Positions 37,959 through 47,993 of a DNA stretch of 64,000 nt are shown piece after piece. Position numbers and translations under genes: made by a program. Source of the stretch: Pluralibacter gergoviae ATCC 33028 = NBRC 105706 (GTDB taxonomy: Bacteria; Pseudomonadota; Gammaproteobacteria; Enterobacterales; Enterobacteriaceae); contig NZ_BCZS01000010.1 of NCBI RefSeq assembly GCF_001598855.1, positions 62,001 through 126,000 on the forward strand. Direction: 5' to 3'. Numbering within the stretch: position 1 is the stretch's first letter; each line of letters starts with the position of its first letter. The notes under the pieces were generated by a model. The model saw only the letters and a program-made list of their open reading frames with translations, did not search any database and was not told the DNA's origin.

Positions 37959-38987
37959 TCAGTTATGCGAACGTCCCGGCATCTGAGGATCGTCTTTATA
38001 CTCGGCGGTGGCGATCCAGGCGGCGCAGAACAGGGTCAGGCGGGCGAAGAAGTAGAAAAACGCCATCAGGCCGAGCACCGAGCCAAACGCCGCGCCGGAG
38101 GGCGACTTCATCAGCGACGGCAGAGTCCAGGTCATGACGATTTTAATCACCTCAAAGCCGATGGCGGCAATAAAGGTGCCGCGCACCAGCGCTTTCTTGC
38201 GCGGGCGGTGGCGGGGCAGGCGCCAGAAGATCCAGAAGAACAGCAGGTAGTTGGCGAAAATCGAGATAACGAGGCCAATCAGCCGCCAGGCGGGCTTCAG
38301 CCACTCGATGTTGTTCAGGTGCAGGGCGTTAATAATCGTCTGCTGGGCCGCACCGGCGGCAGAGGTGATAGAGAGGGTGATCACCAGCGCCACCAGCAGG
38401 CCGGTCAGCGAGATGAAGTCGCGAAAATACTTCACCCAGATCTTCTCCTGGTCCTGGGGCGTGCGCTCCCAGACGTCCCGCGACTGGGCGCGGATCGCCT
38501 CGCGCAGGTTGCCCATCCAGTTGAGTCCCGAGTAGAGCGCCACCAGCAGGCCGACGATCCCGACGGTGGTGCGCTGCTGTACGGCGGTATTGATCGTGCC
38601 TTTGAGGGTGGAGGCCAGCGTCGGATCGCTGACGTTATTCAAAATTTTATCGAAGATATCCTGCAGCAGCGTCGGGTGCGAGGCCAGCACGAAACCGGCG
38701 GCGGCAAAAGAGACCATCAGGATCGGGATCATCGACAGAAACGAGAAGTAGGTTATCGCCGCGCCGAACTGGTTGCCGAGGCGGTCATTAAAGCGCTCGA
38801 CCGCGCGGATCAGGTGGGCGATGGCCGGCTGACGCTGTACCTTCTGCGCGGTGCCGGTTGCCGCCTTCAGCGCATCGCTGGCCTTTTGCGTCACCTTTGA
38901 CGGGGTGCTATCGTCGGTATCCATTTTTCTGACTGGCTCATACTCCAGGTCCTGGGTCGGACGTTTTGCCTCATTATCCTGCGTCAT
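37959..38987 (-). CDS. yhjD: Inner membrane protein YhjD (YihY/virulence factor BrkB family)
   Basis: 342 residues with six membrane helices of the YihY/BrkB family: GAAITYFSFLSMIPILMVSFAA, GIVGLLVALYSGLNWMGNLREAI, DFISLTGLLVALVITLS, and C-terminal FGSVLGLMAFFYFFARLTLFCAAWIATA. E. coli YhjD is known from a gain-of-function allele that lets Kdo-lacking lipid IVA reach the outer membrane, which ties it to lipid transport. Gene order yhjC-yhjD-yhjE is as in E. coli. Confidence 0.92.
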   Translation of the reverse strand: MTQDNEAKRPTQDLEYEPVRKMDTDDSTPSKVTQKASDALKAATGTAQKVQRQPAIAHLIRAVERFNDRLGNQFGAAITYFSFLSMIPILMVSFAAAGFVLASHPTLLQDIFDKILNNVSDPTLASTLKGTINTAVQQRTTVGIVGLLVALYSGLNWMGNLREAIRAQSRDVWERTPQDQEKIWVKYFRDFISLTGLLVALVITLSITSAAGAAQQTIINALHLNNIEWLKPAWRLIGLVISIFANYLLFFWIFWRLPRHRPRKKALVRGTFIAAIGFEVIKIVMTWTLPSLMKSPSGAAFGSVLGLMAFFYFFARLTLFCAAWIATAEYKDDPQMPGRSHN

Positions 38988-39039
38988 CAGGTGATTTTCC
39001 CTTTATTTTCACAACGTAAATCTCAGTATAGCCTAAGGC

Positions 39040-39945
39040 CTACGCCGGTCTGGTTTCGTCCACAGCGCCTTTCAGTCGCGCCGTCAGCCACGCCATAAAC
39101 AGGTGGACCCGGCGGGAGAGGCCGCGTCCCGGCGGATAAACCAGGGTAACCGGCAGCGGGGCGGCCCGGTACTGGGGCAGGATCTCTATCAGCCTGCCGT
39201 CGCGCAGCGCCGCTTTTACGCCGGCGCGCGGCGTCTGAATAATGCCCAGCCCGGCGATACAGGCGCTATGGTAAGTTTCCGCGCAGCTGACGGTCAACAC
39301 GCCGCCGGTCTGGATGCGGCGACTATCGCCGTTAATACTGAGCGCGAAGCCCTGCGCTTCATCGTTCGCCAGGCGGATCAGCGCGTGGTCGGCGAGGCAC
39401 TCCAGAGTCTGCGGATAGCCGAAGCGCGCCAGGTAGTCGGGGCTGGCGCAGTTAATCACGGTCAGCTTTCCGATGCTGCGGACGGCGAGGCCCCCCTGCG
39501 GGTATTCGCCGACCCGCAGGGCGCAGTCAAACCCTTCCCGCACCACATCGACGGGGCGCTCGCTGCTGCTCAGCTCCAGCGCAATGCCGGGGTAGAGCTG
39601 CAAAAAGGCGGAGAGGTGGGGCAGCACCAGCGCGCTGGCGACCCAGGCGGGCATATCGACCCGCAACCGGCCGCTGACGCTGGCGGCATCCTCCCTGAAC
39701 ATCGTATTCAGCTCGTCGAGGTTAGCCAGCAGGTCTTTTGCCCGCTCGTAGTAAACCATGCCCTCATCGGTGAGCTGTACCCGGCGGGTCGTGCGGTGCA
39801 GCAGGCGCACGCCCAGCGAGGCCTCCAGAGCCTGAATTTGCCGCGATACGCTGGCCTTCGGCTGATCCAGCGCCTGCGCCGCCAGCGAAAAGCTCTCGAG
39901 ATCCGCCACCTGGAGAAACAGTTTCATTGCGTGAATTTTATCCAT
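39040..39945 (-). CDS. yhjC: LysR-family transcriptional regulator YhjC
   Basis: 301 residues similar to E. coli YhjC: MDKIHAMKLFLQVADLESFSLAAQ, PKASVSRQIQALEASLGVRLLHRTTRRVQLTDEG and an effector domain with VVREGFDCALRVGEYPQGGLAVRSIG and ETYHSACIAGLGIIQTPR. Its neighbours yhjD and yhjE downstream may be its targets. Only 52 bases separate it from yhjD. Confidence 0.88.
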   Translation of the reverse strand: MDKIHAMKLFLQVADLESFSLAAQALDQPKASVSRQIQALEASLGVRLLHRTTRRVQLTDEGMVYYERAKDLLANLDELNTMFREDAASVSGRLRVDMPAWVASALVLPHLSAFLQLYPGIALELSSSERPVDVVREGFDCALRVGEYPQGGLAVRSIGKLTVINCASPDYLARFGYPQTLECLADHALIRLANDEAQGFALSINGDSRRIQTGGVLTVSCAETYHSACIAGLGIIQTPRAGVKAALRDGRLIEILPQYRAAPLPVTLVYPPGRGLSRRVHLFMAWLTARLKGAVDETRPA

Positions 39946-40078
39946 CGACAGCTCCCTTTGTTGTTTTTTCTGGGATAGTTAAGCCATCATGATGCTGTTT
40001 GTTGATTGTATAGCAGTCAATGGTGGTCCTGGCACTGTCTTTATGACCGTCCGGGTGGATAACTGAGAACGGGAACGA

Positions 40079-40624
40079 CTATTTTTCGGATTTTTTCTGC
40101 CGATATTCACGGGCCAGCAGGCCAAACAGCCAGTCGTTGCGCCACTCACCCGCCAGCCGGTAGCTCTCGCGAAGCTCCCCCTCCAGGCGAAAGCCGGCCT
40201 TCTCCAGCACCCTGCGCGACGCCGCGTTGCCGGCGGTGACCGTCGCCGTCAGGCGGCGCAGCCCGCCCTCGCAAAAGGCGTAGTCGCACAGCGCCCGCAG
40301 GGACTCGCCGCCGTAGCCCTGCCCCTGCGCCGCCCGGCAGAACAGAAACCCGGCCTCCGCGCAGTCCGGCTCGCGGTGAATGTAGCCCGTGACGCCAAGC
40401 CGCGCTTCGCTGCCGCGCTCCCGCACCACCAGGCACAGCCAGTGCGCCGCGCCGGGTGACCAGGCGGGCAGGCGGCTGTCGAATGCGGCGCGGATTTCAT
40501 CTTCTCCACGGGGATCGCTGACGTAGCGCATGACCTCCGGGTCCTGCTGGAGCGCGAGAAAAAAGGGCCAGTCTGCCTCGCACAGCGGGCTGCAGGTCAG
40601 GCGGGGCGTTATCAGGGTCGTCAT
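40079..40624 (-). CDS. GNAT-family N-acetyltransferase (RimJ/RimL type)
   Basis: 181 residues from MTTLITPRLTCSPLCEADW after GTGAG. GNAT fold of the RimJ/RimL group: LTPRL-like opening, GVTGYIHREPDCAEAGFLFCRAAQGQGYGGESLRAL with the acetyl-CoA loop Q-x-x-G-Y-G-G, and TATVTAGNAASRRVLEKAGFRLEGELRES. Acetyl-CoA-dependent acetylation of an amine or protein N-terminus; acceptor unknown. Stands alone, divergent from the HEPN-type gene. Confidence 0.85.
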   Translation of the reverse strand: MTTLITPRLTCSPLCEADWPFFLALQQDPEVMRYVSDPRGEDEIRAAFDSRLPAWSPGAAHWLCLVVRERGSEARLGVTGYIHREPDCAEAGFLFCRAAQGQGYGGESLRALCDYAFCEGGLRRLTATVTAGNAASRRVLEKAGFRLEGELRESYRLAGEWRNDWLFGLLAREYRQKKSEK

Positions 40625-40749
40625 CGCATTTCTCACTTTTACGGATGGATAAAAAGAGAACTGTTGCAGTAATCTACGCTAACTCACTAAAAATAAAAAC
40701 AAACCCTACTTTATTCAGGCCTGAGCCTGACGCGGCAAAAGGAAGCGAG

Positions 40750-42318
40750 ATGTCCACAGCAGGGCAAGATGCAGTGCAGGAACTGGCGCGTTACCTGGAG
40801 GTGATTCACCGCGCGGCGGCGGCGCTTCTGGCGCGTCTGAACGTCCACGTCGCCGAGGTAAGCGATCTGCACCAGTTTCTTGACGGTCTCGAGCAGGCCC
40901 GCCTCAGCCTCGGCGGCTGGGGCCGCGTCGCCCGGCGTCTGAATATGAGTGATGCCGAACTGAGCGAGCTGACGCTGCGCCTGCGCCTCCTCCGCCAGAC
41001 GGTTGCCGGACGCGAACAGGAGGCCAGTGACAATCAGCGCATTGCCGCTCTGCGCCTGCTGGTGATGCTGGAGCAGGTGTCCGGGCTGACGTTTACCTCT
41101 CTGCCGGGCGATGCTGCGGCCATTCGCTATCAGGCCCGGCAGCAGATGCGGACCCTTACCCTGATGCTGGAGGCGCTGGTGACGCGCGCCTGGCCAGATG
41201 TCACCCGCTTTCATAATTATCTCAAGCTGCATTTTGGTCCCGACCGCGTGCGCCGCTGGCTGTCGAAGAGCGAGGGCGAGGGCATTATCTCCGGGATGCG
41301 CTTTAGCGAGCTGGCGCTGCTGGTGGTGGATAAAAAGCTGTTTGCCCGCCACTACGCGCGACTGTTTAACTCGGCGGCAGCGCTGACGCTGCTGGTTGAA
41401 CAGCGGGCGACGCTGCACGCCTTCCTGGAGTCGTGCCGCCCGCTGCGCAATGCCATCCTCGCCGGGCGTCCGCTGTCGGCGGCGGAGGGCAGGCTGCTGG
41501 ATCTCTATTTTCAGCAGATCGCCGGTCCGGTGCAGCGCGCCTGTCGGGAAGGGCGGACAGGGGTCGATCCGCAGGCGCTCGGCCGCGCCGATGACGCCGC
41601 GCTGGCGGCCTGGTGGGCGCGGGCGGTTCGCCGGGCGGAGAGCCTCGGCGAGGATACGCTGCCCGTGGGTGAGAGTATCGACCCGTCCAGACAGGGGGAA
41701 CAGCGTACGCCGCAGGCCCGGGACAGGCTGATGGCGCGCGGGCTGTGGGGACTGGTGGGCGCGGTGGCGCTGGCTATCATCGGCGGCGGCGCCTGGCTTA
41801 TCGGCGCCAGCGCGACGCCGGAACAGGCCCCGACCGCCGCCGCCCCGGTGTCGTCCGCAGGCGCCGCGCCCGAGCGTCCCTCGGCCCGCGAGACGCTCAG
41901 CCGCCGCGGCGTTTCGTGGGACGCCAACGCCCTGCGCGCGGCCATCGACCGTAACGATGTTGGCATCGTACGCCTATTTTTACAGGGCGGCATGACCTGG
42001 CGGCTGGCGTGGACCGAGCAGGCGCTGGCCGCAGGCAGCGACGAGGTGCTCGGGCTGCTGCTGCGCTACCGGCTGCAGATGGATGAGGCCAAACCCTGCC
42101 GCCGATTTATCAATACCCTGAGTCACGCGATGGCGAGCGGAGCGGCCCTCACGGCGATGCGCAAAACCTATCTGCAGACCTTTTGCACCACCGAACCGGT
42201 GGTGCAGCGCCAGCGCTACAGCCTGGATCAGGCGCGGCAGCGGGCGGCGGCGGCGCCGAATGACGAGAATAAAAAATGGCTGACGATACAGTCAGCCATT
42301 TATGAGGAGATTGAGTAG
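40750..42318 (+). CDS. STY4199-family HEPN-domain membrane protein
   Basis: 522 residues from the ATG preceded by GGAAGCGAG; an upstream frame start at 40645 is less likely. The N-terminal two-thirds is helical and leucine/arginine-rich (LARYLEVIHRAAAALLARLNVHV, LHQFLDGLEQARLSLGGWGRVARRL), consistent with the HEPN-like region described for Salmonella STY4199, which also lies beside treF. One membrane segment (about 331-353, GLVGAVALAIIGGGAWLIGA) is followed by an alanine/proline linker and a C-terminal domain (about 390-522) with ankyrin-like helices (NALRAAIDRNDVGIVRLFLQGG). Function unknown. Its stop lies 3 bases from that of treF. Confidence 0.6.
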   Translation: MSTAGQDAVQELARYLEVIHRAAAALLARLNVHVAEVSDLHQFLDGLEQARLSLGGWGRVARRLNMSDAELSELTLRLRLLRQTVAGREQEASDNQRIAALRLLVMLEQVSGLTFTSLPGDAAAIRYQARQQMRTLTLMLEALVTRAWPDVTRFHNYLKLHFGPDRVRRWLSKSEGEGIISGMRFSELALLVVDKKLFARHYARLFNSAAALTLLVEQRATLHAFLESCRPLRNAILAGRPLSAAEGRLLDLYFQQIAGPVQRACREGRTGVDPQALGRADDAALAAWWARAVRRAESLGEDTLPVGESIDPSRQGEQRTPQARDRLMARGLWGLVGAVALAIIGGGAWLIGASATPEQAPTAAAPVSSAGAAPERPSARETLSRRGVSWDANALRAAIDRNDVGIVRLFLQGGMTWRLAWTEQALAAGSDEVLGLLLRYRLQMDEAKPCRRFINTLSHAMASGAALTAMRKTYLQTFCTTEPVVQRQRYSLDQARQRAAAAPNDENKKWLTIQSAIYEEIE

Positions 42319-42321
42319 CGG

Positions 42322-43974
42322 CTACGGCTCGCCGTAGAGGCCAATCAGCCTGCGCACTACGCCGTTGGTCCAGCCGAAGCCGTCCTGCAGCGGATACTCG
42401 CCGCCGCCGCCCTCGCGGGGGGTGCTGCAGGCGATATGGTACTTCTCAATCAGCTTGTGGTTCTGCTGGTAGAACGCGTTCACCATGTTCAGCCAGCTAC
42501 GGGCGATTTCGTTGCCCAGCGCATCGTTGCCGTACAGCTTGAAGCCCTGGACCGCCATCCACTGCAGCGGCGCCCAGCCGTTGGGAAAGTCCCACTGTTC
42601 GCCGCTGTCGTATTCGGTTGCCAGAATACCGCCGGGGGTCAGCAGCCGGGTGCGGATAGCGGTATCCAGCCTGTCGGCCTGCTCGTGGGTCGCCAGGCCC
42701 ACGTACAGCGGCACTACGCTGGCGGCGGAAAACAGCGCCATCTGCTCGCGGCGCCAGTCGTAGTCGCGGTAGCAGCCCTGCTCATCGTCCCACAGGTAGC
42801 GGGTCACCGCCGACCGGCGTTCGCTGGCCTTAACGCGAAACTCTGCCTCGACTTCACGATCGCCGTTAAGAGCGGAGATATTGGCGATGGTGTTTTCCAG
42901 CTTGTACATAAAGGCGTTGAGATCCACCGGTACAAACTGGGTGGTGCGGATGCTCGCCAGTCGGTTGCAGTCCCGCAGCCAGCGGGAGGAGTAGTCCCAG
43001 CCGGACTCGGCTCCGGCGCGCAGGTCGCGGTAGACCTCATTGGCCGGGCGACCGGAGCGGCGCGCGGTTTCCACATCCTCAAACCAGGATTCGTCGCGGG
43101 GGGTATCGCGATCGTCCCAGTAGCGGTTGAGCAGCGATCCGTCCGGCATTCTGACTACCCGGCGATAGGCCTGGTTCGGCAGCAGGGAGCCGGCGCCGTC
43201 CATCCAGAAGGCGTACTCCAGCTTCAGATGTTCAAGATAGCGCCGGGCGCCGCGCACGCCGTCTTCTTCAAACAGCTCCACCATCAGGGCAAACACCGGC
43301 GGCTGGGAGCGGCTCAGATAATAGGTGCGGTTGCCATTGGGCACGTGGCCGTAGCGCTCGATCATCCAGGCAAAGTTGTCCGCCATGCACTTCATCAGGT
43401 CCGTGCGGCCGCTCTCCGCCAGCCCCAGCATGGTGAAGTAGGAGTCCCAGTAGTAGGTTTCCGTGAAGCGTCCGCCGGGCACGATATAGGCCTGGGGCAG
43501 CGCCAGCAGCGAGGACCAGGGAATATGATCCTGCGGCTCGCGGGTCAGCACCGGCCACAGGTTGTCGATATGGTCCTTCAGCGAGCTGCTCGGGTCGGAA
43601 ACGTAGTCGCTGTCGATATTGTCGGGCAGCCAGAAGTGGGATACCACGAATTTGCGCAGATCGAATCCCGGCTTACCCTGCAGTTTGCGGTAGCGGATCA
43701 GGATATCCAGCGGATCCATGCGCGGCGCGCAGTCGGGAAAGGTTTTGCTGTCGGTAAAAATGCGCGCAGACTGCACCGCCTCAAACAGCTCCAGATAGCG
43801 ATCGGCAGGCGTCAGGGCGTCGGAGGCAGGCAGGCCTTCGATCATCTCCGGCTCCGGCTCCACCTCCAGCATTTCAACCAGCTTTAACTCGCAGGGATCC
43901 ATCTGGTAATTGGGATCTCCGGTTTCGATAAGCTGGATGCCGTCGGGCGGGTGGCGTAATTTAGTGCTGAGCAT
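42322..43974 (-). CDS. treF: Cytoplasmic trehalase TreF
   Basis: 550 residues, no signal peptide (E. coli TreF 549). GH37 signatures: [20 protein letters not shown] and [19 protein letters not shown], with the catalytic region [18 protein letters not shown]. Hydrolyses trehalose to two glucose in the cytoplasm. C-terminal glycine-rich [18 protein letters not shown] is typical. Convergent with the HEPN-type gene. Confidence 0.96.
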   Translation of the reverse strand: MLSTKLRHPPDGIQLIETGDPNYQMDPCELKLVEMLEVEPEPEMIEGLPASDALTPADRYLELFEAVQSARIFTDSKTFPDCAPRMDPLDILIRYRKLQGKPGFDLRKFVVSHFWLPDNIDSDYVSDPSSSLKDHIDNLWPVLTREPQDHIPWSSLLALPQAYIVPGGRFTETYYWDSYFTMLGLAESGRTDLMKCMADNFAWMIERYGHVPNGNRTYYLSRSQPPVFALMVELFEEDGVRGARRYLEHLKLEYAFWMDGAGSLLPNQAYRRVVRMPDGSLLNRYWDDRDTPRDESWFEDVETARRSGRPANEVYRDLRAGAESGWDYSSRWLRDCNRLASIRTTQFVPVDLNAFMYKLENTIANISALNGDREVEAEFRVKASERRSAVTRYLWDDEQGCYRDYDWRREQMALFSAASVVPLYVGLATHEQADRLDTAIRTRLLTPGGILATEYDSGEQWDFPNGWAPLQWMAVQGFKLYGNDALGNEIARSWLNMVNAFYQQNHKLIEKYHIACSTPREGGGGEYPLQDGFGWTNGVVRRLIGLYGEP

Positions 43975-44104
43975 ACGATCGCAACCTCCGGTAGTGTCGG
44001 TATCTCGTCATTTTTAACGTAGCGCATCTTTAATCATAGCCATTCGATGGCCGGAAGATGAGTAAAATGTGCGCAAGATCACGTTTTGAGGCGATTCCGA
44101 TCGC

Positions 44105-45745
44105 TCACCGCGACCACAGCCGCCATATCAGCCACGCCGAGCCGCCGATGCCGCACAGGGCGAGGAGCAGCGGGATCGCCGGCACGCCGAGCAGCGTCCA
44201 GTGCAGGCCCAGCAGCCACGGCGTCAGTACCAGCACGGTGGCGGCAAGTACGATGGCCAGCGCAAGCGTTGAGGCGGCGCGCTCCAGCGATTTGCCCAGC
44301 TGATTGAGGTTATCGACGTTGATATCGGCGTGCAGCCGCCCGTGGCGCAGCCGCTGCATCACCAGCCGCAGGGTCTGCGGCAGAGTATCGCCGCTGTCCA
44401 GCAGCCGGTTGCCGAGGGTGACCATGCGCCGCCGGCTGGCGAAGCGGGTATAGCGCCGCATCAGCTGCCGCCTGAGCTGCGGGCGCAGCACGGCGATAAT
44501 ATCGAACTGCGGGTCCATGCGCAGCAGCACGCCGTCGGCGGTGATCAGCGCCTTGAACAGCAGCACCAGGTCCGGCGGCAGCGACAGGCGGAACTCCCGC
44601 GCGGTGGCGAGCATGTCGGTCAGGGCCTTGCCCAGCTGCAGAGTGCGGCTGCCCTGGCGCTGCAGGAAGTAGTTGGCGGCCAGCTCCAGCTCGGTGATGT
44701 TGAGATCGTCGCGATCGCTCCAGGCGATCAGCGCATCAACGATCCCGCCGGCGTCGCGCTCGCTGATGGCATACAGCAGCGAAAGCAGCTCGTTGCGACG
44801 GGTGTCGCTCAGGTATCCCACCATGCCGAAGTCGATAAAGCCTACCCGGTTGTCCGAAAGCGCCATGACGTTGCCGGGATGCGGATCGGCGTGATAGAGG
44901 CGGTAGTCGAACAGCATTTTGATGAACGCCTCCGCCCCTCTTCGCGCCAGCACTTTGCCATCAAGGCCGGCGGCGGCCAACTGCTGTCCGTCCAGCGGCG
45001 CGGTGCCGCTGAGCAGCGCCTGTACCATCAGCGTCGGGCTGGTCCACGCCCAGTAAATCTCAGGGATAACGACCTGCGGGTCGTCGGCGAAGTTTTGCCG
45101 CATCTTCTCGCCGTTGGCGGCTTCGTAGCAGAAGTCCAGCTCCTGCTGCAGGGCCGTCTCCAGATAGCGTACCAGCATGGCAGGGCGAAAGCGGGCGAGG
45201 GTTTCGCTCTGCTGCTCGATGCTGGCCGCCAGGAAGTGCAGCAGGCGCAGATCGGCGCGAATGACCGGCTCGATGCCCGGCCGCTGAATTTTAACCACTA
45301 CCTCGTCGCCGTCGCGCAGGCGCGCGCGGTGGATCTGCGCCATCGAGCCGCTGGCAAGCGGCGCTTCATCAAACCAGGCGAAGACGTTCGCCGGGGCATC
45401 GCCGAGCGTGGCGCTGACCTGGGCTTCGAGGGCCGACCAGGGCAGGGGGCTGGCGCCGGCGTTGAGCTGTCCGAGGGCTTCCGTCCATTCGGGGGCGAGC
45501 AGATCGCTGCGCGTGGAGAGGATCTGTCCCAGCTTGACGAACGCCGGGCCCAGCTCCTCCAGCGCGGCGCACAGGCGCTGCGGCAGCGGGCGGTCGTCGC
45601 GCGAGTGGCCGTGGCTGAGCTTGTCGAGAAGGCCGGAGAGGCCCAGCGCCCGCAGCAGATCCTGCAGACCGTAGCGCACCAGGACGCCGGTTATCTCCTG
45701 AAGGCGGGCCCTGTCGCGGGCGGTGGCCATGATGGCTTTGATCAT
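44105..45745 (-). CDS. AarF/UbiB (ABC1/ADCK) family atypical kinase
   Basis: 546 residues. The family-defining KxGQ motif is in LGPAFVKLGQILSTRSDLL; A-rich loop LASGSMAQIHRA, VVVKIQRPG (Lys), catalytic YHADPHPGNVM and metal-binding VGFIDFGMVG follow. Two C-terminal membrane helices (ALAIVLAATVLVLTPWLLG and LLGVPAIPLLLALCGIGG) anchor it. E. coli UbiB, in the ubiEJB operon, supports ubiquinone synthesis; this gene is elsewhere and lacks such neighbours, so I read it as a paralogue. It probably acts on isoprenoid lipid biology at the inner membrane. Confidence 0.85.
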   Translation of the reverse strand: MIKAIMATARDRARLQEITGVLVRYGLQDLLRALGLSGLLDKLSHGHSRDDRPLPQRLCAALEELGPAFVKLGQILSTRSDLLAPEWTEALGQLNAGASPLPWSALEAQVSATLGDAPANVFAWFDEAPLASGSMAQIHRARLRDGDEVVVKIQRPGIEPVIRADLRLLHFLAASIEQQSETLARFRPAMLVRYLETALQQELDFCYEAANGEKMRQNFADDPQVVIPEIYWAWTSPTLMVQALLSGTAPLDGQQLAAAGLDGKVLARRGAEAFIKMLFDYRLYHADPHPGNVMALSDNRVGFIDFGMVGYLSDTRRNELLSLLYAISERDAGGIVDALIAWSDRDDLNITELELAANYFLQRQGSRTLQLGKALTDMLATAREFRLSLPPDLVLLFKALITADGVLLRMDPQFDIIAVLRPQLRRQLMRRYTRFASRRRMVTLGNRLLDSGDTLPQTLRLVMQRLRHGRLHADINVDNLNQLGKSLERAASTLALAIVLAATVLVLTPWLLGLHWTLLGVPAIPLLLALCGIGGSAWLIWRLWSR

Positions 45746-45920
45746 TTTGCCGGAACTCCATGTTTAGCGGGCGATCGATTTCTGCTCTGTAACGTTAGCA
45801 GCCCTTTCGCGATACGCCTATAGGGATAAATACGAGAGGCGGCGCTGAAGTTGCATGACAGCGTTCCCGGCGGCGGCTTACTCTTGGGGGAGTCCATTCC
45901 GTACAGTCAAGGAGGCAGTA

Positions 45921-46511
45921 ATGCACTTCAGTACGCTCAATATTGTTCTGTTCGACGGCTTCGAAACTCTGGATGCCATGGGGCCTGCGGAAGTCTTTGG
46001 TTCGCTGCCGTCCTGCAGGCTGCGGTTTATCTCCCGCGAGGGCGGCCCGGTTGTCAGTACCCAGGGCGTCATCGTTCAGACCGGGATTGCCGCGCCCGGC
46101 GGTGAGGCGCTGCTGATCCCCGGCGGGCAGGGTACGCGAACGCGGGTGGACGATGAGGAATATCTTCACTGGCTGTACGGCCTGGCAAATGCGTCGAACG
46201 TCTGTATGACGGTGTGCACCGGCTCGGCGCTGCTGGCTAAAACCGGCCTGCTGGACGGCGTCAGGGCGACGACCAATAAGCGCGCCTACGGCTGGGTCAC
46301 CTCCCTGCGGCAGCAGGTGCGCTGGCAGCCCCGTGCAAGGTGGGTCCACGACGGTAAGTTCTGGACGTCATCCGGGGTCAGCGCCGGCATGGATATGGCG
46401 CTGGGGGCGGTGGCGGAAAATGACGGCGTGGCGCAGGCTGAAGCGCTGGCCGGGAAAATGGAGTACTGCTGGAACCGAAACCCGGATGAAGATCCGTTTG
46501 CGCGCGGCTGA
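45921..46511 (+). CDS. DJ-1/PfpI-family protein (isonitrile hydratase-like)
   Basis: 196 residues from the ATG after AAGGAGGCAGTA. Glutamine amidotransferase-like fold: IVLFDGFETLDAMGPAEVF (with conserved Glu), LLIPGGQGTRT, and the nucleophile elbow VCMTVCTGSALLAKTGLLDG with cysteine, as in isonitrile hydratase InhA and the N-terminal domain of AraC-type GlxA regulators. No DNA-binding domain is attached. Reaction unproven. Divergent from the AarF-family gene, followed by a 10-bp GC hairpin (46517-46538). Confidence 0.82.
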   Translation: MHFSTLNIVLFDGFETLDAMGPAEVFGSLPSCRLRFISREGGPVVSTQGVIVQTGIAAPGGEALLIPGGQGTRTRVDDEEYLHWLYGLANASNVCMTVCTGSALLAKTGLLDGVRATTNKRAYGWVTSLRQQVRWQPRARWVHDGKFWTSSGVSAGMDMALGAVAENDGVAQAEALAGKMEYCWNRNPDEDPFARG

Positions 46512-46566
46512 GGGAGAGGCCCGGCGGTCGCCGGGCCTGACTTAGCTATGAGCCAGCGGGAAACCG

Positions 46567-47922
46567 CTAGCGCATGGTCACAAACTCCTCCGCGCCGGTC
46601 GGGTGGATTGCGACGGTATTATCAAAGTCTTTCTTGGTAGCACCCATTTTCAGCGCGACCGCGAAGCCCTGCAGCATCTCGTCCATACCGTAGCCGATGC
46701 CGTGGATGCCGACGATCTTCTCTTCCGGCCCGACGCAGACCAGCTTCATGCGGCACGGCTGGCGGTGCGAGGTGACGGCGGTGTACATCGCGGTAAACGA
46801 GGATTTATAGATCTTTACCGCATCCTCGCCGTACTGCTCGCGGGCCGCGGGTTCGCTCAGGCCAACGGTGCCGATCGGCGGGTGGCTGAAGACCACGGTC
46901 GGAATGTTGCTGTAGTCCAGGTGCTCATCCGGCTTGTTGTTAAACAGGCGCTCGGAGAGGCGGCGGCCTGCGGCGACCGCGACCGGGGTCAGCTCTACCG
47001 CACCGGCGATGTTGTCGCCCACCGCGTAGATGCCCGGTACGCTGGTGTTCTGGAACTTATCGACCACGATGTGGCCGCCGTCGCGGGTTTCAACGCCCGC
47101 GGCGGCCAGGTTAATGTTGTCGGTTGATGGCTCGCGGCCGATGGCCCAGATCAGGCAATCGACATTCTGGCTGCGGCCGTCTTCCAGGGTCAGAGTCAGG
47201 CTGCCGTCGGCGTTTTTCACCACCGCTTTCGGCGTCGCGTGGGTGTGCAGGGTCGGACCTTCGGCGGCCATCACCTCCACCAGCGTTTCAACGATCAGCG
47301 GATCGAAGCTGCGCAGCGGCGCGTGCTTGCGCACGAACAGGTGCGTTTCGGCCCCGAGGCCGTTGATCACGCCCGCCAGCTCAACGGCGATATAGCCCGC
47401 GCCGACAACTGCCACGCGCTTCGGCAGGGCGGGCAGCTCGAAGAAGCCGTCGGAGTCGATGCCGTACTCCGCGCCGGGGATCTGCGGATGGATCGGCCGG
47501 CCGCCGGTGGCGATCAGAATATGATCGGCGGTGATCGTCTCGCCGTTGACTTCCACGGTCTTCGCGTCGACAAAGCGGGCAAAGCCTTTAATTACGTCGA
47601 CCTTATTTTTGCCCAGCACGTTATCGTACGAGGTATGGATGCGGTCGATATAGGCGCTGCGGCTGGCGACCAGCTTGTCCCAGTCGAAGTGATTGAGGGT
47701 AGTATCGAAACCGTAATCCGGGCCGTACAGGGTGATGGCTTCACGGATCTGAGCGGCGTGCCACATCACTTTTTTCGGCACGCAGCCGACGTTAACGCAG
47801 GTGCCGCCCAGCGCTTTGGCTTCGATCAGGGCGCACTTCTGGCCGTACATCGCCGCGCGGTTGATGGAGGCGATGCCGCCGCTGCCGCCGCCGATGGCGA
47901 GGTAGTCGTAATGTTTGCTCAT
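46567..47922 (-). CDS. gorA: Glutathione-disulfide reductase
   Basis: 451 residues (E. coli Gor 450). FAD-binding [11 protein letters not shown] at the N-terminus, redox-active disulfide [18 protein letters not shown]-binding [14 protein letters not shown] with the arginines in [11 protein letters not shown], and the C-terminal catalytic [11 protein letters not shown]. Homodimeric cytoplasmic enzyme that keeps glutathione reduced. Adjacent to rlmJ as in E. coli. Confidence 0.97.
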   Translation of the reverse strand: MSKHYDYLAIGGGSGGIASINRAAMYGQKCALIEAKALGGTCVNVGCVPKKVMWHAAQIREAITLYGPDYGFDTTLNHFDWDKLVASRSAYIDRIHTSYDNVLGKNKVDVIKGFARFVDAKTVEVNGETITADHILIATGGRPIHPQIPGAEYGIDSDGFFELPALPKRVAVVGAGYIAVELAGVINGLGAETHLFVRKHAPLRSFDPLIVETLVEVMAAEGPTLHTHATPKAVVKNADGSLTLTLEDGRSQNVDCLIWAIGREPSTDNINLAAAGVETRDGGHIVVDKFQNTSVPGIYAVGDNIAGAVELTPVAVAAGRRLSERLFNNKPDEHLDYSNIPTVVFSHPPIGTVGLSEPAAREQYGEDAVKIYKSSFTAMYTAVTSHRQPCRMKLVCVGPEEKIVGIHGIGYGMDEMLQGFAVALKMGATKKDFDNTVAIHPTGAEEFVTMR

Positions 47923-47993
47923 GTCACATCCTTAAAATCGTTAATTGCCGCGATTGTATACCCGGTATTCATCGTTTCCACCGATACCTGCAA

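Noticed and set aside
45921-46511. AraC-type GlxA regulator
   Set aside because: Only the DJ-1/PfpI domain is present. The protein ends at residue 196 with no helix-turn-helix.
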